A DNA stretch of 64,000 nt, from positions 1-64,000 of the forward strand of contig JAUJYZ010000027.1 in assembly GCA_033675265.1 (NCBI GenBank), read 5' to 3'. Below, in pieces: positions 24,901-32,826 of the stretch. Position numbers and translations under genes: made by a program. This DNA is from Actinostola sp. cb2023. Lineage: Eukaryota > Cnidaria > Anthozoa > Actiniaria > Actinostolidae. Positions within the stretch are counted from its first letter, which is position 1; each line of letters starts with the position of its first letter. The notes beneath the pieces are model-generated. The model did not search any database, was not told where the DNA came from, and saw nothing but the letters and a program-made list of their open reading frames with translations.

Positions 24901-27181
24901 AAATGATTCCAATCTCGAATGCGTGGCAATCTCCAAGAGTTTCCATATCCATTCTCCATGTGAAAACCTTTAAATATTTTGTACAGCAACCAAGGGCTGA
25001 TGCTCAGTCATCGATTTCCTTGACTACATGCGTCCCCTTTTCCACATGATAGATTGAAGCCTGGTAATGCCTAGAATGGTAATGCCTGCAGCTGTTCTAT
25101 CTCTTCCTTGCCCATTTTAGTTTCTAGTGGATTTTGTCTTTCAAATAAATGGTGTTTCCAACAGACTAACGAAGCCAAGGAAAAGAAAGAGCTTCAGGAA
25201 AAGATGGAGCAATTTGAAGCAAGGTTAAGTATTCAAATAGCTTCGTTAGCCGAAAACTTGACAGCAGCCCAGGCTTATGCCGTGAAGAGTGACAAGAAGG
25301 TACAAGCAAGTGAGAAAAGGTGTGCGGAAGAAGAGAAGAAAAATGACGCTTTGAGAGGAGAAATAGCTGGTAAATTTACGTTAATTGTGTTTAGAATTGA
25401 GTCAGTGTCTCAACAATTCATTTTATTTCCAGTACTTGAGGCCACTGTTCAAAACAATCTAGATGAAAGACGAAAACTCTTAGAAAGGTTTGTGTTTGGT
25501 CTTGTAGTTTTTCTCACGCTTCATCTTTTGATGATTGCATAACCTACCAGTTGAACTTGTGCACCTTGCTGAATAACCAGCATTTGAGTCAGTATTATTA
25601 TATTTTTAAGATGTGTATCCAGTGAAGAACATATTGAGAAGATGAAAAAAGAGATCAATCTTGCTAAAAAGAGGCTTGAGGAGTCACAAGCTGCCATGAT
25701 GGAACTGACCCAGGAAAATCAGAATTTACAGGTATAGTATAGCGTTGATGGTAACGACGTTATCCTATTTACAGGTATAGTATAGCGTTGATGGTAACGA
25801 CGTTATCCTATTTCATAACATCAGCACTGATTCCCATTCTAAGCAACAATGCTCGTTCTCTTGAAAAGTAAAATAGCTGTTTTTTAAAGCTTCAATGTCA
25901 TATATTCTTGACCTTGGGAAGCATGTTTCAAGATATGACACCATGAAAATGACACCATGAAACTACAGTATGAAACTACATTGTATGTACATCTAGACTT
26001 ATACTAGTCAATAAAATATCAAGTTTCTACAACTGTATTCTTATTTTCATCTTTGTGTTTAGATCATGAATAACCAGATGAGTACACGTCGGTGGGAGGT
26101 CGACGAAGATGTGGCGAACTGCAACAGTTGTGATAAATCCTTTTCGTTTGCAGTTAGAAAGGTAATAATAATTGAATGGGAATTTAGATCACTCACACAC
26201 TTTTCTTCTTGTAACAAAGCCGAGTGAACCTTTCCCTGGGAATGATACGTTACGCCCTGGTTGATGGATGTTTATATACATTGTAACGATAATTAATGAC
26301 TGACTTTTGTTTGTCTTCAGCACCATTGCCGTAACTGTGGGTAAGTTGACTATTTGTCAGTTGGCACCGTTACTCTTGTCACTATTATTTGCCTTTTCGA
26401 AGTTGCACAGAAAACTGATAAATAATATATGCTGCGTAGAGGAATATAGGTGTGTTTTAGGGACACTCTTCTGTCTATTTACGCAGAACTGGGGGAAATA
26501 TAAGTTTATGTCAGACGCACTTTAAAATTTGGAATGTCACCATGTATCTTTGTTTTCGTCGCTGCATTGGTTTGAAAATAATCAATAATTCACTACACAA
26601 CATACCAGTTTTTCCGCACATCTCCAGAAATGAAATTTTTGTTTAGCCTCCTTTGCAGACGTTTTAGTTGGTTTTAGTTGGTTCGCTTTTCTCCCACCAC
26701 AAGAGAAAAGAGAAAAGCGAACCAACTAAAACGTCTGCAAAGGAACATCCATCTCAATTATTGTTGTCTTTTTTATGGGCTTCATTTTCTTCATAGTCTG
26801 ATATTCTGTAATGAGTGTACAGCAAGAACAGCTACTATAGCATCGAGCAAGAAACCTGTACGTGTATGTGGTATTTGTTACACTGAAGTAACTACTGGTT
26901 CTATCAAGGTTAGTAGATATTCGTTCTACCTGTGGAATTTCACCACCCCTCCCCCCTCTATTCTATAATCCTCCTTGCACCATTGGGTAACCAATACATA
27001 CATACATACTTTATTTGGTACCATATAAACAAATATTACATATTTACAATTAATCAATTATTTACCATAATTTGTCTGTATAGAAGCCTTTTGCCGACTG
27101 TTACTTTTTGCGACATCTAACTCTTGATTTGACTTCTCTTTACAGAAATATGAACTGCAACCTAACCAAGGATTCAGTTAA
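3888..27181 (+). CDS. EEA1: EEA1-like early-endosome tether, C-terminal part (13 exons)
   Basis: Exons at 3888-3971, 4339-4401, 16244-16351, 18093-18182, 21357-21452, 24294-24383, 25165-25369, 25433-25487, 25611-25731, 26063-26161, 26321-26340, 26797-26908 and 27146-27181 all have AG/GT borders. They join in one open frame of 393 codons including TAA. Everything before the last four exons is Glu/Lys/Gln-rich coiled coil. The end is a FYVE finger with all hallmarks: WEVD, CNSC, RKHHCRNCG, CNEC and RVCGIC. FYVE fingers bind PI3P on early endosomes, and EEA1 uses a long coiled coil to tether endosomes for fusion. SSKKPVRVC is the wording I remember from EEA1, which favours it over RUFY-type proteins. 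The N-terminal exons are not recognised here and may lie left of the window. Confidence 0.75.
4339..4401 (+). CDS. EEA1: EEA1-like exon, coiled coil
   Basis: 21 codons in phase 0 between TTCCACAG and AAG|GTTTGT, containing ESQLLILTTEIK. The minisatellite starts within about ten bases of this donor. Confidence 0.6.
4410..12757. repeat. 8.35 kb minisatellite, 31-bp unit, about 269 copies
   Basis: The unit runs from ACTAGTTTATTTGATAAGG to ACTAGCAGTTAA, 31 bp in all. Each unit contains TGATAAGG, which fits the WGATAR GATA-factor consensus, and several stops in every frame, so it is not coding. Diagnostic variants recur: GCTAG for ACTAG, CTAGATT for CTAGTTT, and a longer unit with CTAGCATAGCAG. 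The GCTAG and CTAGATT marks sit about 65 bp apart, and the pair recurs every ~248 or ~279 bp (8 or 9 units), for example near 10918, 11198, 11447, 11728, 11974, 12254 and 12533. The array fills most of one intron of the EEA1-like gene. Confidence 0.97.
12771..12812. repeat. Copy 1 of a 42-bp dispersed motif
   Basis: Begins CAGTACAGCTCAAAAG, continues GTTTGTCATG and ends in TTTTTTGGCGATA. A near copy lies at 15513-15556 in the same orientation. The wording recalls a Tc1/mariner terminal repeat, but a matching inverted end was not found. Confidence 0.5.
12877..13063. repeat. Inverted repeat with 75-bp arms
   Basis: Arms start AATGGTCAATG and CATTGACCATT and continue through TCCAGTTCTGGATGCA and the shared CTGCTAAGCA region. 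The centre contains AGAGTCGCACGAGG and CGAGTGCGACTCT. The minus-strand ORF over it is a by-product of the palindrome. A pair of ~80 bp direct repeats (13078 and 13270, containing TTATTGTTATCAATA) follows. Confidence 0.7.
13653..13988 (-). CDS. Unrecognised 111-codon ORF, possible exon or TE fragment
   Basis: Reads KLNANLELAEAVINYAKV then a Lys/Tyr/Leu-rich stretch. Composition in the first 60 residues is protein-like, then it becomes Ser-rich and less convincing. I do not recognise it. It sits inside a large intron of the + strand gene, on the opposite strand. Confidence 0.25.
   Translation of the reverse strand: MKNDKLNANLELAEAVINYAKVRKTDEGMYSKKTLLQYLYRIVTSWRYLGTEMSKAWLIITHVHRQYNFTIAAKSCHEASSKVLLHYMYSSCFGSTVLSSNSSTAKQCQSS
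14243..14287. repeat. Perfect short hairpin
   Basis: GGCCGCCATGTTGGTGTCGC is followed almost at once by its reverse complement, giving a stem of about 20 bp with a 4-5 base loop. Confidence 0.8.
14300..15512. other. Intron sequence, no gene recognised
   Basis: AT-rich, with many stops in all frames and no exon with good borders and coding bias. It contains scattered short repeats such as CCAATCAGAGCGCG near 15191. Confidence 0.5.
15513..15556. repeat. Copy 2 of a 42-bp dispersed motif
   Basis: CAGTACCGCTCAAAAG then GTTTGTCAAGC and TTTTTTGGTGATA, a close match to 12771-12812 in the same orientation. Just after it, ATATCGGTTG and ATTTCGGTTG recur three times, a small degenerate repeat. Confidence 0.5.
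16244..16351 (+). CDS. EEA1: EEA1-like exon, coiled coil
   Basis: 36 codons in phase 0 between TTTGCTTAG and GAG|GTTGGT. Reads DLQGQITSGEEELQQVRL onwards with regular heptads. Confidence 0.7.
16851..17150. mobile_element. Palindromic MITE flanked by TA (copy A)
   Basis: TA, then CACCTATTTCAAAAATGG; the far end mirrors it as GAAATAGGTG, then TA. Arms of about 110 bp share GACATCAGTCCATAGGCAAT and its complement. TA duplication and palindromic build suggest a Tc1/mariner-mobilised MITE. It shares its ends with the element at 18333. Confidence 0.75.
17160..18090. other. Intron sequence, no gene recognised
   Basis: AT-rich intron DNA without a supportable exon or RNA gene. The short ORFs here lack coding bias. 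Confidence 0.5.
18093..18182 (+). CDS. EEA1: EEA1-like exon, coiled coil
   Basis: 30 codons in phase 0 between TAAAACAG and AAG|GTAAAA. Reads VKNSLELQLRNLEIKLKA onwards. A longer ORF running past the donor enters a MITE and is an artefact. Confidence 0.75.
18333..18607. mobile_element. Palindromic MITE flanked by TA (copy B)
   Basis: TA, then CACCTATTCCAAATATCG and a facing TTTTTGGAATAGGTG, then TA. The arms share GTTGTC and GCAAGAAGCTGATGACCGCA with its complement. The first 8-10 bases match the element at 16851 while the interior differs. Confidence 0.75.
19079..20177 (-). pseudogene. Decayed transposase related to the one at 45-50 kb
   Basis: Reads ETCLIVMDWAMKFLPHHY, FFGKRGRSWHIS, RSDKNGCYKN, DPQAGKDICDR and NEGHDVLTTEDM. 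These blocks match in order the transposase inside the 7.2 kb TTAA element (VDWAMKF, FGKRGINWHVS, RSDEAGCYH, SGKDVCDR). The conserved Asp residues in the first, second and fourth blocks look like an RNase H-fold DDD/E set. An in-frame TAG near 19909 breaks it, and a TTAA-flanked MITE (19156-19611) splits the 3' part, whose reading resumes as GRRAAVVEVDTSKE beyond the MITE. Dead copy. Confidence 0.7.
19156..19611. mobile_element. TTAA-flanked palindromic MITE inside the transposase relic
   Basis: TTAA, then AGTGTATATGGCACGAAA; the other end mirrors as TTTCGTGTCATATACACT, then TTAA. Arms of about 180 bp include GACGTCAGAG and its complement. TTAA duplication points to a piggyBac-like or Sola-type source. 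The host frame continues across it if it is ignored. Confidence 0.85.
20473..20682. repeat. Tandem repeat, 5 copies of 42 bp
   Basis: Five nearly identical units starting TTTACTATGGGAATTG and ending in AAAACATCGATA. Because 42 is divisible by 3 they give a repeating 14-residue reading, but there is no sign that it is coding. Confidence 0.9.
20847..21320. repeat. Tandem repeat of about 200-213 bp, 2.3 copies
   Basis: CCGACGTGAGTTCAACTCA recurs at 20850, 21062 and 21264, with TATAAAGTGTAAGTTCAGT and CGAAGTAATCAATTCGGCTT between. It lies just upstream of an EEA1-like exon. Confidence 0.85.
21357..21452 (+). CDS. EEA1: EEA1-like exon, coiled coil
   Basis: 32 codons in phase 0 between GACTGTAG and AAG|GTATAT. 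Reads DMEEAQQRQQLLILQKLE onwards, a strong coiled coil. Confidence 0.8.
21648..22015. repeat. MITE-like repeat with CCTAGCGCTAGG ends
   Basis: Starts near GCCTGTTTACATG with CCTAGCGCTAGG and ends with CCTAGCGCTAGG, with CATGTAAACG spaced inside. Ends and duplication are not clear, so the borders are approximate. Confidence 0.4.
22063..23908. mobile_element. Foldback (MULE-like) element, 1.85 kb, 9-bp duplication
   Basis: TGAAAAATC stands on both sides (22054-22062 and 23909-23917). The element begins GCCTTACGGTAATTTGCG and ends with its near reverse complement. Two arms of about 900 bp face each other around a spacer of under 100 bp (about 22969-23051). Both ends hold a 16-bp GAAACGAAACAGGAAC minisatellite, and an internal copy of the CGCAAATTACCGTAAGG end lies at 23175. 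No transposase is present. A 9-bp duplication and long arms fit a Mutator-type foldback. Confidence 0.85.
24095..24215. repeat. Imperfect hairpin
   Basis: AAACTCGTGAGTGCATCGTG and TCAGGGGATTC are answered by GAACCCCTGATAAAACACTC and GCACTCGTTG. Probably an old MITE. Confidence 0.5.
24294..24383 (+). CDS. EEA1: EEA1-like exon, coiled coil
   Basis: 30 codons in phase 0 between TTTTACCAG and CTG|GTAAAG, containing SREEHQETREVAKR. Confidence 0.75.
24390..25160. other. Intron, no gene recognised
   Basis: Less AT-rich than its surroundings, with long open frames on both strands (for example minus 24656-24952), which suggests an old TE fragment. No domain is recognised. Confidence 0.35.
25165..25369 (+). 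CDS. EEA1: EEA1-like exon, coiled coil
   Basis: 68 codons plus one base between CCAACAG and GCTG|GTAAAT. Reads TNEAKEKKELQEKMEQFE onwards. The extra base pairs with the next exon to make Val. Confidence 0.85.
25433..25487 (+). CDS. EEA1: EEA1-like exon, coiled coil
   Basis: 55 bases between TTTCCAG and AAAG|GTTTGT, containing NLDERRKLLE. Its end phase fits the next exon. Confidence 0.8.
25611..25731 (+). CDS. EEA1: EEA1-like exon, coiled coil
   Basis: 121 bases between TTTTTAAG and CAG|GTATAG. Contains EEHIEKMKKEINLAKKRLEE. Its donor is duplicated downstream. Confidence 0.85.
25732..25814. repeat. 43-bp tandem duplication carrying a second splice donor
   Basis: GTATAGTATAGCGTTGATGG onwards occurs twice. 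The first copy ends TTTACAG just before the second GTATAG, so the exon's donor context appears twice, 43 bp apart. Confidence 0.85.
26063..26161 (+). CDS. EEA1: EEA1-like exon, start of FYVE finger
   Basis: 33 codons in phase 0. Carries the FYVE WxxD motif (WEVD) and the first zinc ligand pair, CNSC, and ends at AVRK, directly before the basic motif. Confidence 0.92.
26321..26340 (+). CDS. EEA1: EEA1-like 20-nt microexon, FYVE basic motif
   Basis: Twenty bases between TTGTCTTCAG and GTAAGT encode HHCRNC and two bases of Gly. With the preceding RK this gives the R+HHCRxCG signature that contacts PI3P and supplies two zinc ligands. The phase fits both neighbours. Confidence 0.92.
26648..26742. 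repeat. Hairpin in a FYVE intron
   Basis: CCTTTGCAGACGTTTTAGTT and its exact complement flank a ~50 bp centre that is itself nearly palindromic (CGCTTTTCTC / GAGAAAAGCG). Confidence 0.8.
26797..26908 (+). CDS. EEA1: EEA1-like exon, end of FYVE finger
   Basis: Completes Gly and reads LIFCNEC, SSKKPVRVC and GICYTEV, supplying the last two zinc ligand pairs. Ends at AAG|GTTAGT. Confidence 0.92.
27146..27181 (+). CDS. EEA1: EEA1-like last exon
   Basis: Eleven codons, KYELQPNQGFS, and TAA after CTTTACAG. Gives a short tail beyond the FYVE finger. Confidence 0.75.
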   Translation, partial: KYELQPNQGFS

Positions 27182-27210
27182 AATAAATTGATCTAGACAT
27201 AAGTTAATAA

Positions 27211-27470
27211 TGGTAATTGAAATGAGTGGAGTGCAATTTGGTCTGAAATCAAACGCGCGATTACAAAATCGATTTTAATAGCTGATATCGAAGTTACACT
27301 CCAATGACTCTGAACAACGGTTTCAAGTCGAGGCTATCGGGTCAGAACAAAAACTTGACCCGATAGCCTCGACTTGAAACCTTTGTTCAGAGTCATTGGA
27401 GTGTAACTTCGATATCAGCTATTGCAAGTTTGATTTCAGACCAAAATTGCACGACACGAAGTTCAATTAC
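27211..27470. repeat. Palindromic MITE
   Basis: Arms of about 120 bp share TGGTAATTGAA, GAAGTTACACTCCAATGACT and GCCTCGACTTGAAACC around a short centre with CGGGTCAGAAC. It lies just after the stop codon of the EEA1-like gene, so it may fall in the 3' UTR. Confidence 0.8.
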
Positions 27471-27609
27471 CACTTAATTATATCCATTTTGAAATTTACA
27501 CTCATTGCATACCGGAAAACATAAACAACGATTTTAATATTTACAGCAAAATGTCACGTGACGAGTAGTGCAATGAACGAGCACATGCAAAGTCAGTTGA
27601 ACAATCTAC

Positions 27610-28363
27610 TCACTGACACTTGGTACAACAGTCCTTCTTTATTGTCTTTCTCGTCGTCAGAATCACAGACAAATGCCGGACGTCGCTTTTTTACCGCTGC
27701 TGATTGTTCTTTTGAGTAGTAATTGAACGGTGTAGTTTTGGGAAAATGGCCTTCGTATTGAGGATTTGCTGCAAGCTGTGCAATTCCCCTGAATATTTTA
27801 AAAATACTATTCTCACAGGATAATTAATTATTCTACTACAAATGACGTTCAATGGCACTCTGCATAATTCTTAGAGATTGTGGCTCATTGTCTTCACCGT
27901 CCTTGCGTTTGACTTCTGCTTAGAACTGATCGAGTGAGAGTCTTGTCGAGGTCAACAGGCGCCATTTTGTTGATTTTAATGTCAAGATGGTGAGACGTCT
28001 TGCACCAGTTTTCAAACAAAGAAAGCCATTGCTTTGTGAAATGGTTTTAGTCTTCTTGTTAATGGCCCGAGACTTTAATTCATCAATATCTTGGCTTGTG
28101 TAGAATTACTAGAAACACGAACTGGTTTTTTCCAATCCCAAATTCAGGAATGGTTACCAGAGCTAGTTCGCTTGTTTTGGACCTATGTTGGTAGTTGATT
28201 CTGCATTTTCTGAATCGAAATGGATGTCAAATGACGGAAAATCATTCACATTCAGTGCCTCTTCAGCTTGAAAGAGGGAATAGTCATCAATAAAAAACTG
28301 CAAGTTGAAAAAATCATCCATTTGTTTTGTAAAATATGAAGTATTTGTTGTGGTAAAATCCAA
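27610..28363 (-). pseudogene. Second KIAA1958/DUF3504-like relic
   Basis: A first exon at 28363-28163 (acidic and Phe-rich, with FPSFDIHFDSEN) is followed leftwards by a frame-broken piece near 27960-27840 carrying AEVKRKDGEDNEPQSLRIMQ and AIERHL. An exon-like piece at 27788-27610 follows, with AG before it and GTGAGT after it (FVCDSDDEKDNKEG). The AIERHL block is shared with the relic at 2.7-3.7 kb. The catalytic domain is not seen. Confidence 0.4.
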
Positions 28364-28848
28364 AGTCTTTCCTGTTCTTTTATTTGCCTGTTTTTTTTTC
28401 TATGTTCTTATTGGCTGTTTCGTGTTGTTCCTGCAGTTTCATTGGAAGTTCAAATTGGTGCGATTTAGGAAGCAAAAAGATGCGATTTGGTAATAAATCG
28501 CACCATTTTTAACCAATCAGATTACAGGAAATGCTGGTGATTTCAAAATGGATATACCGTAATTAATAATTAAATCGGTCACACCCTGATACAGCTATTT
28601 CACAAAAGATCTTCTATCCTCAAACAATCAGGCCATCGTTGTTCAGAGACTGGATCCAACGGATAGCGCTATCCACTCTTTGATCAACCAGGAAATGACT
28701 ACAAGCTGGGTGCAGGACCGATATCAGCTCTCATTAGCAGATCCTTGCACAAGCTTGCAGTCATGGTTAATGCAATACTCCCACTATCCTTCAAGGTATT
28801 AGATAATAATTATTTCATAACCTTTAAATAATAGTTGTGCAATCATAA

Positions 28849-29069
28849 TTTGTAATCCATATAGGGTTTGTAATCCATATAGGGTTTGTAATCCATATAG
28901 GGTTTGTAATCCATATAGGGTTTGTAATCCATATAGGGTTTGTAATCCATATAGGGTTTGTAATCCATATAGGGTTTGTAATCCATATAGGGTTTGTAAT
29001 CCATATAGGGTTTGTAATCCATATAGGGTTTGTAATCCATATAGGGTTTGTAATCCATATAGGGTTTGT
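28849..29069. repeat. 18-bp tandem repeat, about 12 copies
   Basis: Perfect units of TTTGTAATCCATATAGGG. The unit length is divisible by 3, giving a repeating 6-residue minus-strand reading that I regard as an accident. Confidence 0.95.
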
Positions 29070-29110
29070 ATAACTCTTTGTATTCTGGGTTTTCTAATAA
29101 TTGAATACCT

Positions 29111-29515
29111 TTATTTTTTCATTGAAATATTATTATGTGTCTTCCTCTCTTTCTGCCGCAGAACAATAAAAGTTACCCTAATTCTTACGGTGGCCCACAA
29201 GGGATACCTCTTCCGTAGAAAAAAAGTTGATATTCCGTAGAAAAAAGCCCACTCACCTTCTTTCAAAATACAAATGTTCTGTTTAATAAAAAGTCGAGTA
29301 TTCCTTGAAAACTCAAAGTGTTTCTGTAGAAATCGTAACACGTTCCATAGAAATATAGAGCTCTTCCGTAGAAAATCGAGAATGCGGCCCAAAAGGGACA
29401 CCTCTTTGGAAAGCAATGCGTGTTCTTCGTAGAAATAAAATACATTTCCTAGAAAACAGTAGACTGATTCCATAAGTCGCTGTTTTCGCTCTTTTACCCT
29501 GGAGGTCGCTCACCT
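29111..29515. repeat. Degenerate TTCCGTAGAAA-type repeats
   Basis: CCGTAGAAA, CCATAGAAA, TGTAGAAAT and CCTAGAAAA recur every 25-40 bp with loose spacing. Overlapping minus-strand ORFs are Phe/Leu/Arg-rich by-products. Confidence 0.4.
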
Positions 29516-29519
29516 AGCG

Positions 29520-30275
29520 ACTGTCACAATCTTAGACTGAATATTTACATAATTCAATTCAGTTCAGAATTTAGAGTAAGAGTATAATTAGCGCAGTATT
29601 GTTCGTAAACAGTGATTTCTTGTAATTGTAGAACTCGTTACGTAATTATTATTGTTTTGGAGTATTATCGTATAGAAATGTTACGTCACCGTGGTGCATA
29701 TAAATACTGAAGAACACAGAATACGGCGCACCTTAAACACGAGGGCACACTATAAAAGGAGAGGTACCTAGGGTAAGTTCGTTTGATCTGTCAATCAAAT
29801 CTACCGAGACGTCACAGAGAGGATCTCGAGAACTGCAAGCTCTATAAATCAATCAAATGAGCAAGAAATTGTGGAAATAAGTACTAAAACGCACATGGAT
29901 AATTTTTGTTGTACAATTCACTATCACTTTTCACTTTGGTAAAATAAAATTATGGTACTTTGAACTGGAACCGTTAGCCGTTTTGAAGTCGCACGGCTCT
30001 AGTATTGTTAGACTTTCTAAAAGTCCTTTTCTAAAAGTCCTTTTCAATTTTTCGGTTTCCCCGTTGAAAAGGACTTTTCTCACCCGCATCCCGCCAAAAT
30101 TACCGGTGGATTTTTAGACCGGTGACGTAAAAGCGATTTAGCCAATAGAAAGCAAGGATCATTAGGAAATACGTCACGAGCTTGCATATCAATGAGTTCT
30201 CAATGACCTTGTCTGAGCGTTGGCGTCAGTGTTGTTGTTCGGCTTTGTTTTCTATATGAATATCCAAGAAACGAT
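29520..30275. other. No gene recognised; possible promoter region
   Basis: AT-rich with no supportable ORF. TAAAAGTCCTTTTC recurs around 30020 and is answered by GAAAAGGACTTTT at 30065, a small hairpin. It leads into the RecQ-like exon. Confidence 0.35.
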
Positions 30276-30280
30276 AGATT

Positions 30281-30419
30281 TTGGTTTGGGGAATCTATCA
30301 GAGCGGGACAGCAGCAAGTAATTGAAGCCCAACTAAGCGGGAAGGATGTGTTCTTCTGTTCGCCGACGGGGTCTGGAAAAAGTTTATGTTTTGAGATAGC
30401 CCCTTTCGTCTACGACTAT
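30281..30419 (+). pseudogene. RecQ-like helicase motif fragment
   Basis: Reads FWFGESIRAGQQQVIEAQL then SGKDVFFCSPTGSGKSLCFE, which is the Q-motif region and Walker A of a RecQ-type DEAH helicase. It ends at TAT|GTAAAT, a possible donor. No ATG in frame precedes it closely and no further helicase motif is in the window, so it is a lone exon or a relic. Confidence 0.5.
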
Positions 30420-30718
30420 GTAAATCTTGGAATTTCTGCCGTCGATTCAAGAGTTGAATTTTTGTTGGTACAAGAACGGCAGAATGTGTTAGACAAGCAG
30501 GTCTCTTGCTCGATACAAATCCCGATATTAATAAACTCTGGCCAAGACGCCAAGTTGTCACACGCCAGCGTCTTTCTCGAGCCGTTAAATAATTTTCTTC
30601 TACGATCAGGATTCGAAATGTCCTGTCCGCACTGTATACAAATACACTCTTTGGAGTTTAGAGTTAAAGAAACTCTTAAAAACGCTTTTGTCGGGGTAGA
30701 ACCCGCATCCATGAACAA
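30416..30718 (-). CDS. Unrecognised Cys-rich ORF (zinc-finger-like first exon)
   Basis: Starts MFMDAGSTPTKAFLRVS. It carries CIQCG, then RRRKLF, then CRSC, a C-x2-C ... R-R-x-L-F ... C-x2-C layout that I recall from unnamed cnidarian proteins. The first 90 residues look coding. It faces away from the RecQ-like fragment, and a perfect palindrome sits directly upstream. Confidence 0.4.
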   Translation of the reverse strand: MFMDAGSTPTKAFLRVSLTLNSKECICIQCGQDISNPDRRRKLFNGSRKTLACDNLASWPEFINIGICIEQETCLSNTFCRSCTNKNSTLESTAEIPRFT

Positions 30719-30724
30719 TATTTA

Positions 30725-30925
30725 TTCATAATAAGTAAATGCTTGTTTCATCGACCTTGAGTTTATTTTAGAAATATAAACCGAGCTTTCGAGCTACGCG
30801 CTCATCTTCAGGGTTACAATGTGTAACACATTGTAACCCTGAAGATGAGCGCGTAGCTCGAAAGCTCGGTTTATATTTCTAAAATAAACTCAAGGTCGAT
30901 GAAACAAGCATTTACTTATTATGAA
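30725..30925. repeat. Perfect ~200-bp palindrome
   Basis: TTCATAATAAGTAAATGCTT starts one ~100 bp arm and the exact complement ends the other. The centre is GTGTAACACATTGTAACC-like, with almost no spacer. No mismatch was seen on reading through. Confidence 0.9.
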
Positions 30926-30929
30926 TTAC

Positions 30930-31980
30930 AACACGACCTACAAACAACTATTGGAATATTTATTCAGTTGTAACTGAAATCATTCTGTGCATTGCACGTG
31001 AAAATGCCCTCGCCTACAACCACGTCAATCAACTTTCCCGCCAGAATAACTAATTAGATTCAAAACCCTGCAAGCGAAACAAGTCGACCTCTCGCGACTC
31101 CGTCGCTCGTCGGAAGTTCGCGACTTCGTCGCTCACTTCCGGTGCTCGCACGGAGTGTGTCCGTAGGTCCGGAGAGGTCGACTTGTGGCAAGTCTAGTAT
31201 TGTCTGCTTATCATTTCTTTCGTAGGTTATCCTAAAATTTACCCGTAAAGACATGGAAATGCCACTTGCGAATTAAATATACTCACAGCATAGGTTTCTA
31301 AACCTTACCGGCCTTTGCCATAAAAGTACAGAGATGTACAAATGCTCGACACTTTTACCTCGTAACAAGACGCCTTCGCGGCGAACGACGTCGTTCGTCT
31401 TGTTATGGTGACGACGAAGATGAACAACTTGTGTAATGAAAACAATACTCTTGTCGCTCTATTTAGAAATGACCGAACATAGTTTTATGCTTGGAAATGC
31501 TTATTACAGGCAAAGAGGATTTCGCTTCATGAATTTGTAGGCCTGGATAAGAAGTACGGATGTTGAGTTGTTGTGATACATGGCGCGCGAAATTCAAAAC
31601 ATTCTTCGGTACGCGTGGTGCGACTGAAAATCGTATAGATAACTACCGAATACGAAAAATATTGACACGTCCGTCTATTATAACTGTTTTAGACATAAAT
31701 TTACAATTTCTTCATTGACTTTGCTGTTGAAATGTGACTTTATTAAGAAAATTATGTTTAGCCATGTTAAACCATTGTCCACCATATTGAAACTCATTAT
31801 TATTCAAAAAATTGTGGGCGGAGCGATGCCCTTTTATAGTGCGCCCTCGTGTTTAAAAAGAACTCGCAGACGAGAAGAAGACAGTTTAAATACTCTCGAT
31901 TCCGTGGAACCCATCCACCAGTAGAGTTAACTGGTCCCGCAAACTGATAGTCAAACCAAGTGAAATTATATTGGTCAATC
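30930..31980. other. No gene recognised
   Basis: Includes an imperfect hairpin at about 31078-31188 (CAAGTCGACCTCTC and GAGAGGTCGACTTG) and short ORFs without recognisable content. Confidence 0.45.
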
Positions 31981-31981
31981 C

Positions 31982-32147
31982 TATACACCGAATCGAAATA
32001 TGGCGACCAATTTGAATAACTATTGTTCCTGACTGACCAACCTCTCATTCATGTGAAAACGCTTTTGTGTTTCCACGTGAACACGAGGTTGGTCAGTCAA
32101 AGAAAATGGTTATTCAAATTGGTCGCCATATTTCGATTCGGTGTATA
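31982..32147. repeat. Palindromic MITE
   Basis: Arms of about 70 bp share ACCGAATCGAAATATGGCGA and GACTGACCAACCTC around a short centre. Flanked by TA on both sides (TATACACC ... GGTGTATA). Confidence 0.85.
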
Positions 32148-32779
32148 CAGTACCTAACATTAAGAGGTATAGATACTGAGACTGAAACAAGAAAACTAAA
32201 GAACAAGAATTCTAGAGAAGAAGTGTAGAGTTGTAAGAAGACAAAGCAAAGCGAGTTACAAAGTTTAAAGACGAAAGAAAAGGAACACGGAGTGGACCGC
32301 AAAGTGACCAGCGAAGGACACTGATTCAAGCTAAGTATCAGTCGGTACCCAAAGCATACAAAATAATCAAAGACGCTGGTTTGAACACTGAACTTGTGTA
32401 TAGTAATTTAGTATACGAAGAGATTCAAAGTCCTTTTTCATTAAGTATATTAGATTTGCATTTAAAGTTCATGTCTTTACGTGTTATTAGGATATTTAGA
32501 TTTCTGAGATTTTCAACTCGTTACATTAAGTTATATAATTAGAATAGGTGTTGTCCGAGATTGTGACGTCACGAGAAGAGTGATTAGCATAATTGCACGT
32601 GGCGCAGAGTTGGACAGAACGGAGAGAGCGTGAGAGTAGTAATAGAGGTTAGTTCAGGTTACCAACTAAATTGAGCCCACGGTCCTGTAAAAAGGAAGGG
32701 GACCTACTGGTCAGCGGAAATACCACAAAGTGAGCCTCCAGACAAAATAACTTGGAGTCAGCGGTTGACCGCGTGAGGG
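32148..32779. other. Probable left border zone of the Polinton
   Basis: No ORF stands out. Composition shifts from AT-rich to GC-richer between about 32530 and 32700. The terminal inverted repeat of a Polinton should lie here, but its partner is outside the window, so the exact end cannot be fixed. Confidence 0.3.
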
Positions 32780-32826
32780 GTGGGCGCTACACATAAATAT
32801 GTGTGGTGTTGGGTGTGGAGTTCAGT

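Noticed and set aside
28843..29058. ORF with repeated MDYKPY peptide
   Set aside because: By-product of an 18-bp tandem repeat; it only reads because the unit is a multiple of three.
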